A stretch of DNA of 64,000 nucleotides. Source: Pseudomonadota bacterium. Its GTDB lineage: Bacteria; Pseudomonadota; Gammaproteobacteria; Xanthomonadales; Xanthomonadaceae. Below are positions 1 to 8,498 of this stretch, piece after piece; the first letter of the stretch is position 1, and each line of letters opens with the position of its first letter. The stretch covers positions 168,871 to 232,870 of the forward strand of contig JAFECB010000006.1 in NCBI GenBank assembly GCA_018242365.1, given 5' to 3'. The notes beneath the pieces are model-generated. The model was not told the DNA's origin. It did not search any database and saw only the letters and a list, made by a program, of their open reading frames with translations. Made by a program: the position numbers and the translations under genes.

Positions 1-180
1 GGCACCGTTGGCCAATACCTCGTCAATCGCAGCTCGTTCACCCCGAAGAATTTCGGATACAGCACACTGAAGCCACTGATCGTTGCAACCGACCTGTTCG
101 AGCTGCACGAAGACGGCAATCATGTCCGTGCCAAGCCTGCCGGCAAGACCCCCAAGAAGGCGACCAAGAACCCCGCATAG
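1..180 (+). CDS. C-terminal end of an OST-HTH (LOTUS)-type protein, probably a NYN-domain RNase (partial)
   Basis: Frame 1 is open from the first base of the window to a TAG at 178-180, leaving 59 residues of a gene that begins outside. The segment SSFTPKNFGYSTL followed by LKPLI and DLFEL resembles the second half of the OST-HTH/LOTUS winged helix found at the C-terminus of many bacterial NYN (LabA/DUF88) proteins. It ends in a lysine-rich tail (AKPAGKTPKKATKNPA). The NYN nuclease part is inferred from the usual family architecture and cannot be seen here. The stop lies 28 bases before the GTG of the Mrr-type gene on the same strand, so the two may be co-transcribed. Confidence 0.55.
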   Translation, partial: GTVGQYLVNRSSFTPKNFGYSTLKPLIVATDLFELHEDGNHVRAKPAGKTPKKATKNPA

Positions 181-208
181 TGGGTGTTGCAACAACAAGG
201 GAGAGATC

Positions 209-1144
209 GTGAGTATTCCCAAGCATGACCAAATCCGCGCTCCCGCGCTGTCCTTGCTTGCAGAGTGCGGCCAATTGCGCCTGCGCGACTTCGAACAACC
301 CTTGGCCGAGCACTTTGGCCTGTCCAATGCCGAGATCCAGGAAGAGTACGACTCGGGAAACGGGAAAATCTTCTACGACCGCATCAGTTGGGCACTGAGC
401 TACATGAACATGGCCGGGCTGCTGAACAAGCCAAAGCGCGGCGTGTATGCAATCAGCGACCTCGGAAGGAAGCAGCTCAAAACCCCTGAAACGCTCAATC
501 TGTTCATTGCAGCGCAACTTGCCGAACAACAGGGGAACAAGCCGAGCAAATCCAGCGAGACTGGACCCGATACGGAAAGCCTCACGCCACAGGAAGAGCT
601 GTACGAATCCGCGAAGAAAATACGACAGGCTCGCTACCAAGAACTCATCGACACCATCCTTTCCAAGACGCCACGCGCGTTCGAAAGTCTGGTTGTCCTG
701 TTGCTGCAGAAGATGGGCTACGGTGGCGAGATCACGCAGTCTGCAACGGTCACGTCATACACCAACGACGGCGGCATCGATGGCGTCATCAAGGAGGACG
801 TCCTTGGCTTCGGGCGCATCCACATCCAGGCGAAACGTTACGCGCAAGCCAACAGCGTCGGTCGGCAGGAAATCCAGAGCTTCGTCGGCGCGCTTGCAGT
901 CGCGCAGTCGAACAAGGGCGTGTTCATCACGACATCCTCGTTCTCCAAGGGCGCCGCGCAATATGCCGCGAGCTTGAACGGCAACACGACGCTGATTCTC
1001 ATCGATGGGCAACAGCTCGCCGAATATCTGTACGAGTACGGGGTTGGCGTCCAGATCGAGCACACCGTGCAAATCAAGAAGCTCGACAGTGAATTTTGGG
1101 ACGCAATGACGAATGAAGCCGGGGCTGAACAGTCACCCGGCTAA
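209..1144 (+). CDS. mrr: Mrr-type restriction endonuclease
   Basis: 311 residues. The N-terminal part (about 5-95) is the Mrr_N winged-helix domain. The C-terminal part (about 150-290) is the Mrr catalytic domain of the PD-(D/E)XK fold, with the core visible as NDGGIDGVI followed by HIQAKRY, then the conserved downstream segment VFITTSSFSKGA. Mrr enzymes cut methylated foreign DNA in the cytoplasm. I chose the GTG at 209 because a purine-rich GGGAGAG lies just upstream and the protein then begins at the expected Mrr_N sequence. A longer in-frame start at 83 would run inside the preceding gene. The upstream neighbour encodes an OST-HTH protein, a pairing that could be a small nucleic-acid defence operon (inference). 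Confidence 0.85.
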   Translation: MSIPKHDQIRAPALSLLAECGQLRLRDFEQPLAEHFGLSNAEIQEEYDSGNGKIFYDRISWALSYMNMAGLLNKPKRGVYAISDLGRKQLKTPETLNLFIAAQLAEQQGNKPSKSSETGPDTESLTPQEELYESAKKIRQARYQELIDTILSKTPRAFESLVVLLLQKMGYGGEITQSATVTSYTNDGGIDGVIKEDVLGFGRIHIQAKRYAQANSVGRQEIQSFVGALAVAQSNKGVFITTSSFSKGAAQYAASLNGNTTLILIDGQQLAEYLYEYGVGVQIEHTVQIKKLDSEFWDAMTNEAGAEQSPG

Positions 1145-1197
1145 CCGCCGTCCCTGGATGCAGGTTGCCTGCGACTGCACTCCAACGCCTTGCCTCT

Positions 1198-1818
1198 TCA
1201 ACCCGCCACCGGCAACCGCCAGCCACGGCGGATGCCCATGTAGCGCAGGAAAAAACACAGCAGCGCGCCGATGATCATGGCCGGATGTTGCGGCCAGCCG
1301 AACAGGGCAGCCAGCGCCACCACGCCGCCACCAGCGAGCGCGGCGATGGCATAAAGCTCGGCTTGCAACACCACCGGCACCCGCGCCACCAAGACATCAC
1401 GGGCGATGCCACCGCCAATGCCACTGACCATGCCCAGCAGCATCGCCGCGAATGGTGAGAGGCCGAACGCCAGCGCCTTGCCGGTGCCGAGCACCGCATA
1501 CAGCGCCAATCCTGCGGCATCGAACAATTGCACCGGGTTGCGCAGGCGCTCGATCAACCTGCACCAGCGAAAGGTCGCCAATCCCGCCAGCATCGCCGTC
1601 ACCAGATAGCGCCAGTCGGCCAATGACGCCGGCGGGTGCGCGCCGATCAGGACATCGCGCACGATTCCGCCCGACACCGCCGCCGCACAAGCCAGCACCA
1701 GCACCCCGAACAAGTCCAGCCGCTTGCGCACCGCCAGCAGGCCACCGCTGAGCGCGAAGACAAACGTGCCGAGCAAATCAAAGGCGAGCAGCAACAGGGA
1801 GATGGCGTCGGTACTCAT
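1198..1818 (-). CDS. UPF0126 / YicG-YadS family membrane protein (TRIC-like channel)
   Basis: 206 residues and strongly hydrophobic, with about seven predicted membrane segments. It carries two copies of the family domain, each with the glycine-rich signature (VSGGIVRDVLIG near residue 40 and GIGGGIARDVLV near residue 125). Members of this family are inner-membrane proteins related to TRIC cation channels, and some have been linked to glycine uptake. The substrate here is unknown. The ATG at 1818 overlaps the TGA of the ndh gene by four bases (ATGA), which suggests translational coupling. The longer reading frame upstream lies inside ndh and is not used. Confidence 0.8.
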   Translation of the reverse strand: MSTDAISLLLLAFDLLGTFVFALSGGLLAVRKRLDLFGVLVLACAAAVSGGIVRDVLIGAHPPASLADWRYLVTAMLAGLATFRWCRLIERLRNPVQLFDAAGLALYAVLGTGKALAFGLSPFAAMLLGMVSGIGGGIARDVLVARVPVVLQAELYAIAALAGGGVVALAALFGWPQHPAMIIGALLCFFLRYMGIRRGWRLPVAG

Positions 1819-3086
1819 GCTGTGGGTGGCAGATCGTGATCGTTGCCGAGGATGATCCGCGCGGCACGCTGGTAGCTCCAGTACGCCCACCACCAGTTGA
1901 GCAGGACGACCAGGCGGTTGCGGAAACCGATCAGGAAGAAAACGTGCATGACCAGCCAGAACCACCACGCCAGCAGGCCGGAGAATTTCAGCCTGCCCAG
2001 ATCGACCACCGCCGCCATGCGGCCGATGGTGGCGAGGTTGCCGTAATCCTTGTAGGTGAACGCGGTCGTCGCCTTGCCCGCGAGCCGTGCGCGGATGTTG
2101 CGCGCGACCAGGCGACCCATCTGCTTCGCCGCCGGCGCAACGCCGGGCACGGGTTTGCCGTTGGCTTGCTTGAGCGAAGCGAGATCACCAGCCACGAAGA
2201 TGTGCGCATGGCCTGGCACGCTGAGATCCGGCTCCACCTGCACGCGCCCGGCGCGATCCAGCGGCGCGCCCAACAGCGCGCCCAACGGTGAAGCGGCGAC
2301 GCCCGCCGCCCACACCACGGTTTTGGCCGGAACAAACGTATCCCCGAGCTGGTAGCCGTCGGCATCGATACCCTGCACTGGCTTGCCGGTGGTGACTTCC
2401 ACGCCAAGCTTTTCCAGCTGCTGCTTCGCGTTTTCCGACAACGCTTCCGGAAACGCCGCCAGCACCCGCGGCCCGGCTTCGATCAGGCGAACACGTGCCA
2501 GCGACGGATCGATGTTGCGGAATTCGTTCTTCAGCGTATGCCGGGCGATTTCAGCCAGCGTGCCTGCCAGTTCCACCCCGGTCGGGCCGCCACCGACGAC
2601 GGCGAAACTCAGCCAGGCCTCGCGTTCGGCGGGACCGGTCGCCGCCTCCGCATGTTCGAAAGCGAGCAACAGCTTGCGCCGCAGGCCCAGCGCGTCATCC
2701 AGCGTCTTCAAGCCGGGTGCGTGATCGGCCCAATGGTCGATGCCGAAATAGGCGTGGGTGGCACCAGTGGCGAGCAGCAGGTAATCGAAATCAAGCGTCG
2801 TGCCGTCATCGAGGTCGATGCACTTGGCCTTGGCATCGATGCCGATGACCGTCGCCATCCGCACCTCGACATTGCCCTGTTTGCGCAGGATGTGCCGCAG
2901 CGGCGCGGCAATATCGGGTGCCGAAAGACCCGCAGTCGCGACCTGATACAACAGCGGCTGGAACAGGTGGTGGTTGCAGCGGTCCACCAGCACCAGATCG
3001 ACCGCCGACGAGGCCAGCGCGCGCGTCGCCCACAGGCCCGCGAATCCGCCACCCACGATCACCACGCGCGGACGCAAGGGACTCAT
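1815..3086 (-). CDS. ndh: NADH dehydrogenase type II (NDH-2)
   Basis: 423 residues. The N-terminal FAD-binding Rossmann motif is VVIVGGGFAGLWATRAL, followed by the family sequence HHLFQPLLYQVATAGLS. A second NAD-binding motif, VVGGGPTGVELAGTLAE, lies near residue 165, and VFVAGDLAS near 300 is the FAD contact segment. A hydrophobic stretch near the C-terminus (LAWWFWLVMHVFFLIGF) fits the peripheral membrane anchor. The enzyme passes electrons from NADH to ubiquinone without proton pumping, at the cytoplasmic face of the inner membrane. The gene is coupled to the downstream UPF0126 gene by a four-base overlap. Confidence 0.92.
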   Translation of the reverse strand: MSPLRPRVVIVGGGFAGLWATRALASSAVDLVLVDRCNHHLFQPLLYQVATAGLSAPDIAAPLRHILRKQGNVEVRMATVIGIDAKAKCIDLDDGTTLDFDYLLLATGATHAYFGIDHWADHAPGLKTLDDALGLRRKLLLAFEHAEAATGPAEREAWLSFAVVGGGPTGVELAGTLAEIARHTLKNEFRNIDPSLARVRLIEAGPRVLAAFPEALSENAKQQLEKLGVEVTTGKPVQGIDADGYQLGDTFVPAKTVVWAAGVAASPLGALLGAPLDRAGRVQVEPDLSVPGHAHIFVAGDLASLKQANGKPVPGVAPAAKQMGRLVARNIRARLAGKATTAFTYKDYGNLATIGRMAAVVDLGRLKFSGLLAWWFWLVMHVFFLIGFRNRLVVLLNWWWAYWSYQRAARIILGNDHDLPPTA

Positions 3087-3095
3087 CCTGCGATC

Positions 3096-4037
3096 TCAGT
3101 CCAACTTCGCCGCCAGCAGGGCTTCCAGCTTGCCCTGGTCGATCGCGAACTTGCGGATGCCGTCGGCGAGTTTCTCGGTGGCCATTGCATCCTCATTGTG
3201 CTGCCAGCGGAAGCTGGCCTCGGCCATCGCCTCAGGTGGCGCGACGCGCGTACCGGCATCCACGAGCGCCGGCACCACCGGCGCGTCGGTCTGCGCCAAC
3301 TCGCCCAACAATTCCGGCGCGATGGTGAGCCGGTCGCAACCGGCCAAGGCCAGCACCTGCCCGCTGTTGCGGAAGCTGGCACCCATCACCACGGTGGGGT
3401 AGCCGTGCTGCTTGTAGTAATTCCAGATGCGCGTCACCGACTGCACGCCGGGGTCGTCCTGTGCGTTCGCGGGTTTGGCCATGCCATGGGCGAGGTGCCA
3501 GTCGAAGATGCGGCCGACGAAAGGCGAAATCAGGAACACGCCCGCTTCGGCGCAGGCCACCGCCTGCGCGAACGAGAACAGCAGGGTGAGGTTGCAGTGG
3601 ATGCCCTCGCGCTCCAGCACTTCGGCGGCGCGGATCCCTTCCCAGGTGGCGGCGATCTTGATCAGCAGGCGCTCGGTGCCGATGCCAGCGTCGGCATACA
3701 GCCCGACCAGCTTGCGTGCTTTGGCGATCGTGGCCGCAGTATCGAAGCTCAACCGCGCATCGACTTCGGTGGACACCCGGCCCGGGATCAGCTTCAGGAT
3801 TTCCGCGCCGATGGCGACGGCGAGGCGATCACAGGCATCGCCGGTACGGTTGGTGCCGCTGGCCCGCGCCACCGCCGCATCGAGCAGCGGCGCGTATGCC
3901 GGAAGCGCGGCGGCCTTGAGCAGCAGCGAAGGATTGGTGGTGGCGTCCTGTGGCTGGAACTGCGCAATGGCGTCGATATCTCCGGTATCGGCGACCACGA
4001 TCGAGTGCTGGCGGAGCTGGTCGAGTTGGTGGGTCAC
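3096..4037 (-). CDS. tal: Transaldolase
   Basis: 313 residues, the normal length for the TalB type. The signatures [13 protein letters not shown] near residue 32 and the Schiff-base lysine segment [11 protein letters not shown] near residue 125 are intact. The later segment [23 protein letters not shown] is also conserved. The enzyme transfers dihydroxyacetone units between sugar phosphates in the non-oxidative pentose phosphate pathway in the cytoplasm. The gene lies 9 bases upstream of ndh on the same strand, so they are probably co-transcribed. A run of seven G residues just upstream of the ATG is of unknown meaning. Confidence 0.93.
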   Translation of the reverse strand: MTHQLDQLRQHSIVVADTGDIDAIAQFQPQDATTNPSLLLKAAALPAYAPLLDAAVARASGTNRTGDACDRLAVAIGAEILKLIPGRVSTEVDARLSFDTAATIAKARKLVGLYADAGIGTERLLIKIAATWEGIRAAEVLEREGIHCNLTLLFSFAQAVACAEAGVFLISPFVGRIFDWHLAHGMAKPANAQDDPGVQSVTRIWNYYKQHGYPTVVMGASFRNSGQVLALAGCDRLTIAPELLGELAQTDAPVVPALVDAGTRVAPPEAMAEASFRWQHNEDAMATEKLADGIRKFAIDQGKLEALLAAKLD

Positions 4038-4097
4038 GGGGGGGCTGCGTCAGGATGAAATGGAAATTGTGATCGTGATTGTCGCCGATGCATCCAC

Positions 4098-6392
4098 TCA
4101 ATACAGATCCATCGGATCCACATCCAGCGACCAGCGCAGTTTTCGAGCAGAGGGACTGGCGTACAGGGCGGGCATGAGCGCATCGAGCGCCGCATGCAGC
4201 ACCTTGCGGGAAGGCGACGACAGGATCAATTGCTGCCGCTGGTAGCCGGCACGACGCGGCATCGGCGCGGGCAGCGGGCCGAGCACTTCCAGCGCTGGCT
4301 TCGTCGCTTCCTCCAAGCGAATATTTTTACCACTCGCCCGCGCAGAAGCCCCCCTCCCTCCGGGAGAGAGGTTGGCGTGCGGGCGAAGCTGGGGGTGAGA
4401 GTCGGCAAGCCGGTCTTTCGCGAGTTGCAAGAAACGCAGCGGCGGCTCGGCCTGCTGCGCCTCTGCACGCAGCAGCGCCAGGTGCGCAAATGGCGGGAAG
4501 CCGGCTTCTTCGCGCAGTGCCAGTTCGGCCTCGGCGAAGGCGTGGTAACCGCCCGTCACCAAGGTGTTCAGCAAGGGATGCCCGGGGTGATGGGTTTGCA
4601 GCAACACCGTGCCGGGTTTGTCGGCGCGGCCGGCGCGGCCGGCGACCTGCACCAGCAATTGCGCGAGCTTTTCGCTGCTGCGGAAATCGGCGGAAAACAG
4701 GCCTTCGTCGATCCCGACCACGATGACCAGGGTCAGGTTCGGCAAGTCGTGGCCCTTGGCCAGCATCTGGGTGCCGATCAGGATGCCGGGTTTCGTGCCG
4801 AGTCCATCAAGATGGCGTTGCAAGGCATCACGATGACCGGTGCTGCCGCGGTCGATGCGCAGCACGGGATGCTCGGGGAATCGCGCCTGCAACTCTGCTT
4901 CGATGCGTTCGGTGCCATTGCCCTGCGGCTGCAGGGCGAGGCTGGCGCAGTCGGGGCAGGCCGGTGGCGAAGGCTTGCGATAGCCACAGTGGTGGCATTG
5001 CAAACGCCGGCCGTGGGCGTGGACCGTCATCGCCGTCGGCTTGTCCTGGGTGCTGCAACGCGGGCAATGCGCGCTCCAGCCGCAATCGTGACAAAGCAGC
5101 ACCGGCGCATAGCCGCGGCGGTTCCTGAACACCAGCACCTGGCCGCCGGCAGCCAGCGCCGCTGCGATCGCTGCAAGCGATTCTTCCGACAGTCCCGCAT
5201 GCAAGCGACGCTTGCGCACATCCTGCACGCGCACCAGCGGTGGCTTGGCTTCGCCGGCGCGTTGTTTCAATCGAAGATGGGCGAACTTCCCCACGCGCGC
5301 GTTGTGCAACGTCTCCAGCGCCGGCGTGGCGCTGCCAAGCACGATCGGCACGTCCAGCGCGCGCGCGCGCACCAGCGCGAAATCGCGGGCGTGATAGCGG
5401 ATGCCATCGAACTGCTTGTAACTGCCGTCGTGTTCTTCATCGACCACGATCAGCCCCGCCTGCGGCAAAGGCACGAACACCGCCGAGCGTGTGCCCACGA
5501 TCACCCGCGCCTGTCCGCTTGCGGCCTTCAGCCAGACGGTGGCGCGCTCGCCATCGTTCAGCCCCGAATGCAGGGCATGCACCGGCAGCCCAAGCCGCGC
5601 GCGGAACCGCGCCAGGGTTTGCGGGGTGAGGCCGATTTCCGGTACCAGCACCAGTGCCTGCCTGCCACGTTCGAGGCAATCGCGGATCGCCTGCAGGTAG
5701 ACCTCGGTCTTGCCGCTGCCGGTGACGCCATCGAGCAGGAATGGCGAGAAGCCTTCTGCTCCACAGATTGACTCGACGGCGGCATGCTGATCTGGATTGA
5801 GTTCGGGACCTGGCCAAGGCGTCTCTTCATGTCGAAGTGAACTTGCGCCGAGTTCGATGCGTTCGACGAAGCCCCGCTCGCGCAGCACCCGCAGCGAGGT
5901 TCGCCAACCGGGCATGGCCTCGTCCAATGCATCCTCGGCACAGGTAGCGCCCAGTCGCTCGGCCAAGAGTCTCGGCTTGCCTGCACGCATCGCCGGCAGT
6001 GCGGTGCGACCGGCTTCGTTCAAGCGCCAGCCGTGGCGCGTGATCTCGGGTAGCGGTTCACCGCGCCGCAACAGGGCCGGCAGCGCGGTCGCCAGCAATT
6101 CGCCCAAGGGCGCATGCAGGTAGCCCGACAGCCAGCGCAGCGAGGCCAGCAATTCGCCCTGCAGGACGGGCTCGGCATCCGGTGCCTGCAAGGCCGCGCG
6201 CAGCTCGACGCCCTCCTCCGCAGTCACGTGCTCGAGCACGATACCGAACAACTCGCGCTGCCCGAACGGCACCCGCAGGCGCTGCCCCACCGCCACCGCC
6301 TCGGCCTGGACGCCCGCCGGCGGCAGATAGTCGAACCCACGCGGCAGCGGAACCGGCAGGGCGACGCGCAGGGCGGCGGGACGATCAGGCAT
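4098..6392 (-). CDS. priA: Primosomal replication protein N' (PriA helicase)
   Basis: 764 residues, about 30 longer than typical PriA. The domains in order are the 3'-DNA-binding domain (residues 1-100), the helicase Walker A (GVTGSGKTEVYLQ near 220), the Walker B-type VVDEEHDGSYKQ, and the eight-cysteine zinc module (CHDCG, CPRC, CHHCG, CPDC, about 435-490). The helicase C-terminal part includes GTQMLAKGHD, and the family C-terminus ends in DVDPMDLY. PriA restarts stalled forks by loading DnaB. The extra length is a segment near residues 660-685 (HANLSPGGRGASARASGK) encoded by a short palindromic repeat, described separately. The start is the ATG at 6392. Confidence 0.95.
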   Translation of the reverse strand: MPDRPAALRVALPVPLPRGFDYLPPAGVQAEAVAVGQRLRVPFGQRELFGIVLEHVTAEEGVELRAALQAPDAEPVLQGELLASLRWLSGYLHAPLGELLATALPALLRRGEPLPEITRHGWRLNEAGRTALPAMRAGKPRLLAERLGATCAEDALDEAMPGWRTSLRVLRERGFVERIELGASSLRHEETPWPGPELNPDQHAAVESICGAEGFSPFLLDGVTGSGKTEVYLQAIRDCLERGRQALVLVPEIGLTPQTLARFRARLGLPVHALHSGLNDGERATVWLKAASGQARVIVGTRSAVFVPLPQAGLIVVDEEHDGSYKQFDGIRYHARDFALVRARALDVPIVLGSATPALETLHNARVGKFAHLRLKQRAGEAKPPLVRVQDVRKRRLHAGLSEESLAAIAAALAAGGQVLVFRNRRGYAPVLLCHDCGWSAHCPRCSTQDKPTAMTVHAHGRRLQCHHCGYRKPSPPACPDCASLALQPQGNGTERIEAELQARFPEHPVLRIDRGSTGHRDALQRHLDGLGTKPGILIGTQMLAKGHDLPNLTLVIVVGIDEGLFSADFRSSEKLAQLLVQVAGRAGRADKPGTVLLQTHHPGHPLLNTLVTGGYHAFAEAELALREEAGFPPFAHLALLRAEAQQAEPPLRFLQLAKDRLADSHPQLRPHANLSPGGRGASARASGKNIRLEEATKPALEVLGPLPAPMPRRAGYQRQQLILSSPSRKVLHAALDALMPALYASPSARKLRWSLDVDPMDLY
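4345..4402. repeat. Short palindromic repeat inside the priA coding sequence
   Basis: On the plus strand this reads CCCCCTCCCTCCGGGAGAG, then GGTTGGCGTG and GGGGGTGAGAG. The shape is that of the intergenic 'CCCTCCC..GGGAGAGG-TTGGGGTGAGG' palindromes common in Xanthomonadaceae, with a CTCCC/GGGAG inverted core. It lies in frame within priA and codes for a stretch that has no counterpart in the PriA proteins I know. The edges are approximate. Confidence 0.55.
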
Positions 6393-6576
6393 TACGCCAG
6401 TCTAGGGCAAGGTGGCGAACGCCCGTGCTTCCCGCAATCGATCTCGCATCGTCGTTCCGGCCCTTCCCAGCCACCGCCCAGCCACCGCCCAGCCGGTCGA
6501 TTCAAGCTTGCACCGCATTGCTGCGGGATTCCTGACAAAGCTGCTCCAAGTCGTTGTCTTGCTGAGTAAAAGCTCC

Positions 6577-6599
6577 TTATCCACACGATTTGTGGATAA
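6577..6599. promoter_or_regulatory. Inverted pair of consensus DnaA boxes
   Basis: TTATCCACA at 6577-6585 and its exact reverse complement TGTGGATAA at 6591-6599 are separated by five bases (CGATT). Both match the strong DnaA box consensus TTATNCACA. The pair sits upstream of priA, a replication restart gene. It could be a DnaA-controlled promoter, a DnaA titration site, or part of a replication origin. No dnaA, dnaN or rpmH gene is present in the window to support an origin. Confidence 0.6.
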
Positions 6600-6712
6600 C
6601 TCTGTGCATGTGCCCCGGATCGAGGTGCGCAAGGCCCATGGCATGGCCTTCATCGGCACACTGGCGAAAAAAACACCAAAACAAGCAATTCCAGATCAAT
6701 CAATAACTTAAG

Positions 6713-6730
6713 TGTGAAACAGGCTTCACA
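6713..6730. promoter_or_regulatory. Inverted repeat, possible operator
   Basis: TGTGAA-ACAGGC-TTCACA is a perfect six-base inverted repeat with a six-base spacer, placed in the intergenic region between priA and the DUF3106 gene. It resembles a CRP/Clp half-site pair, but the spacing between TGTGA and TCACA is eight bases rather than six. The protein that binds it is unknown. Confidence 0.3.
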
Positions 6731-7058
6731 ACTGCTGGCGATGGCGTGAAACCGCCGGGCGTCCACGCACCCGATGCGGCTGTGCACAACTGATTCCGGC
6801 CACAGCCCGCGCCGGTGCTTGCGGAGACGCCCGCAACCGGGCTGTCAAGCCTTTTTTTCACGTCGCCGCCGCCAGGGGAACCTCTGAACGCTTCAGGGGT
6901 TCCCGTCGGCCAAGGATGGCCGACCACGACTCGATCACGCATGAGATTGACGCGTGTGCGTCGAGTCCGGGCTCGTATCGGGCTCGACATGGGCCGACAA
7001 CGCCGGGATGGTGTTGTCCGGACCTATCGATAAGATGTGCCGAACCCACGCGCCCACC

Positions 7059-8438
7059 ATGAACCGCAGCCCATCCCCCACCCCACAACCGGCGGCCATT
7101 GCTGCGTTCCTGCGCGGGGTGGATCGCCGTGGCCGGTTGCTGGCGCTGGTGCAGACCGGCGATTCCGGCGCGGCACAAACTGCCCTCACCGTCGCGTCGA
7201 AAGTGTTCGCGGCAGACGCCGGCCAATGGCCGATCGCGCAATGGCCGATGCAGTACTGGCGCTTGCTGCTGTCGGTGCCGGCGATGGGGCAGCGAAACGC
7301 CGGCGGCGATCACGGTGATCTCCTGCCGCAGATCGCAAGGCTGGCCCCGCCACAGCGCGCCGCCGTGCTGTTGCATCTGGTCGCGGGACTGGAGGATGGC
7401 GACGCCGCGGCTGCACTGGGCCTCGACGTGGACGGCTACCAGCAGCGCATCCGCAGCGCATTGCCACACGATGCCGCAGGTGTACTGGACCTTGCGGTCT
7501 GGCGCGGTTGGCGCGATGGCGCACAACACGCGCTGGAGCAGCTTCCCGAAGCCACCGAAGCGCCGCCTGCGCCAGCACGACCAAGTGCCGCTCCTCGGCC
7601 CAGCAAGCCTTCGCCCAGCCAGTCAAGCATTGCCGACGTTGCCGCCGTCGAGGTGCCGCATCGGTCGCTGCGCTGGCTTTGGCTGCTGCTCGTCGTACTC
7701 GGCGTGATGCTTGCGGCCAGCCTGCTGCTGCATCCGCGTGGCCGCGCGATGCTCGATGTCTGGCGCGGCCACATCCATGCCGAAGCCCTGCCCGCGGCCG
7801 CAGCACCGAAGGCACGCTTCGATCCCAAGGACCCGGCACTCGACCCGGATCGCGCGCTGCATGCCGATCCCGCCGATCTGGCGCTGGCCCACCGCCTGCC
7901 CCTGCTGTCATGGCTGGCGGCCACGGGCGACGCCTCGGCGCTGGAAGCCACAACTGCATCCGCGGCTGACAGTACGCCCACACCCGCACAGGCAACGGCC
8001 CGCCTGCCGCCGCTGGCATCGCCCGCGCAGCGCAGCAGCGATCGTGACGCCTGGGCCGAGTGGCAGGGCCTGACCGATATCGAGCGCAACACCCTGCGCG
8101 AAGTCGCCGCACGCGTCGACGCCATGACGGACGCACAACGCAAGGCCCTGCGCATGCGCTACGACAGCCAGGCCTACGATGCGCAACTGGGTTGGCACCT
8201 CGGCCCCACGCTGGGGCGCGACTGGCCACGGGTGGCGCCGCTGTTTGCCTTTGCCGAAGGCGACGAGCGCAGCGCCGTGCTGGCGTTGCTGCGCGAGGCG
8301 ACGCCCGAAGAGATCGATACCCTTGCGCGGCTGGCGCAAACCACGCCGCCGGAAGCGCGCGCGCAATTGCGTCGTGACCTGCTGGCGCAGCCAAGGGATC
8401 AACGCGCGGCCTGGCTGCAAGCACGGCTGAACCGATAG
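7059..8438 (+). CDS. Membrane-anchored protein with sigma-factor-like N-terminus and DUF3106 C-terminus
   Basis: 459 residues. Residues 1-165 resemble a degenerate ECF sigma factor: the segment LAPPQRAAVLLHLVAGLEDG, then AAAALGLDVDGYQQRI (about 95-130), looks like sigma region 4. A proline-rich linker and one membrane helix (about 205-224, LWLLLVVLGVMLAASLLLH) follow. The C-terminal part (about 345-459) matches DUF3106, with WAEWQGLTDIERNTLREVA and a run of Arg/Ala-rich helices. I use the ATG at 7059; an in-frame ATG at 7035 is possible. The function is unknown. The C-terminal half would face the periplasm if the N-terminus is cytoplasmic. It lies 60 bases upstream of the two-component genes. 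Confidence 0.6.
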   Translation: MNRSPSPTPQPAAIAAFLRGVDRRGRLLALVQTGDSGAAQTALTVASKVFAADAGQWPIAQWPMQYWRLLLSVPAMGQRNAGGDHGDLLPQIARLAPPQRAAVLLHLVAGLEDGDAAAALGLDVDGYQQRIRSALPHDAAGVLDLAVWRGWRDGAQHALEQLPEATEAPPAPARPSAAPRPSKPSPSQSSIADVAAVEVPHRSLRWLWLLLVVLGVMLAASLLLHPRGRAMLDVWRGHIHAEALPAAAAPKARFDPKDPALDPDRALHADPADLALAHRLPLLSWLAATGDASALEATTASAADSTPTPAQATARLPPLASPAQRSSDRDAWAEWQGLTDIERNTLREVAARVDAMTDAQRKALRMRYDSQAYDAQLGWHLGPTLGRDWPRVAPLFAFAEGDERSAVLALLREATPEEIDTLARLAQTTPPEARAQLRRDLLAQPRDQRAAWLQARLNR

Positions 8439-8498
8439 CCACGGCGCGCCCCAGCTCCCGTATCATCATCGTCTGTTCGGGGAGTCTTCTTTCGAATC

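Larger units (their letters stand above)
6393..7058. other. Long intergenic region between divergent priA and a DUF3106 gene
   Basis: This 666-base stretch is the longest in the window without a gene. It holds a perfect inverted pair of DnaA boxes (6577-6599), a near-consensus third box within TGTGCACAA (6781-6789), and an AT-rich segment at about 6663-6712 that stands out from the GC-rich surroundings. It also holds the inverted repeat TGTGAA-6-TTCACA (6713-6730). The short reading frames in it do not resemble proteins. Promoters for both flanking genes must lie here, but no clear pair of -35/-10 boxes was found by eye. Confidence 0.6.

Noticed and set aside
6412..6711. A 99-residue reading frame in the priA upstream region
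   Set aside because: Its codons do not resemble a protein family, and it runs through the DnaA boxes and AT-rich DNA. It has no ribosome-binding site.
6713..6730. CRP/Clp binding site
   Set aside because: The TGTGA and TCACA halves are eight bases apart, not six, so it is listed only as an inverted repeat.
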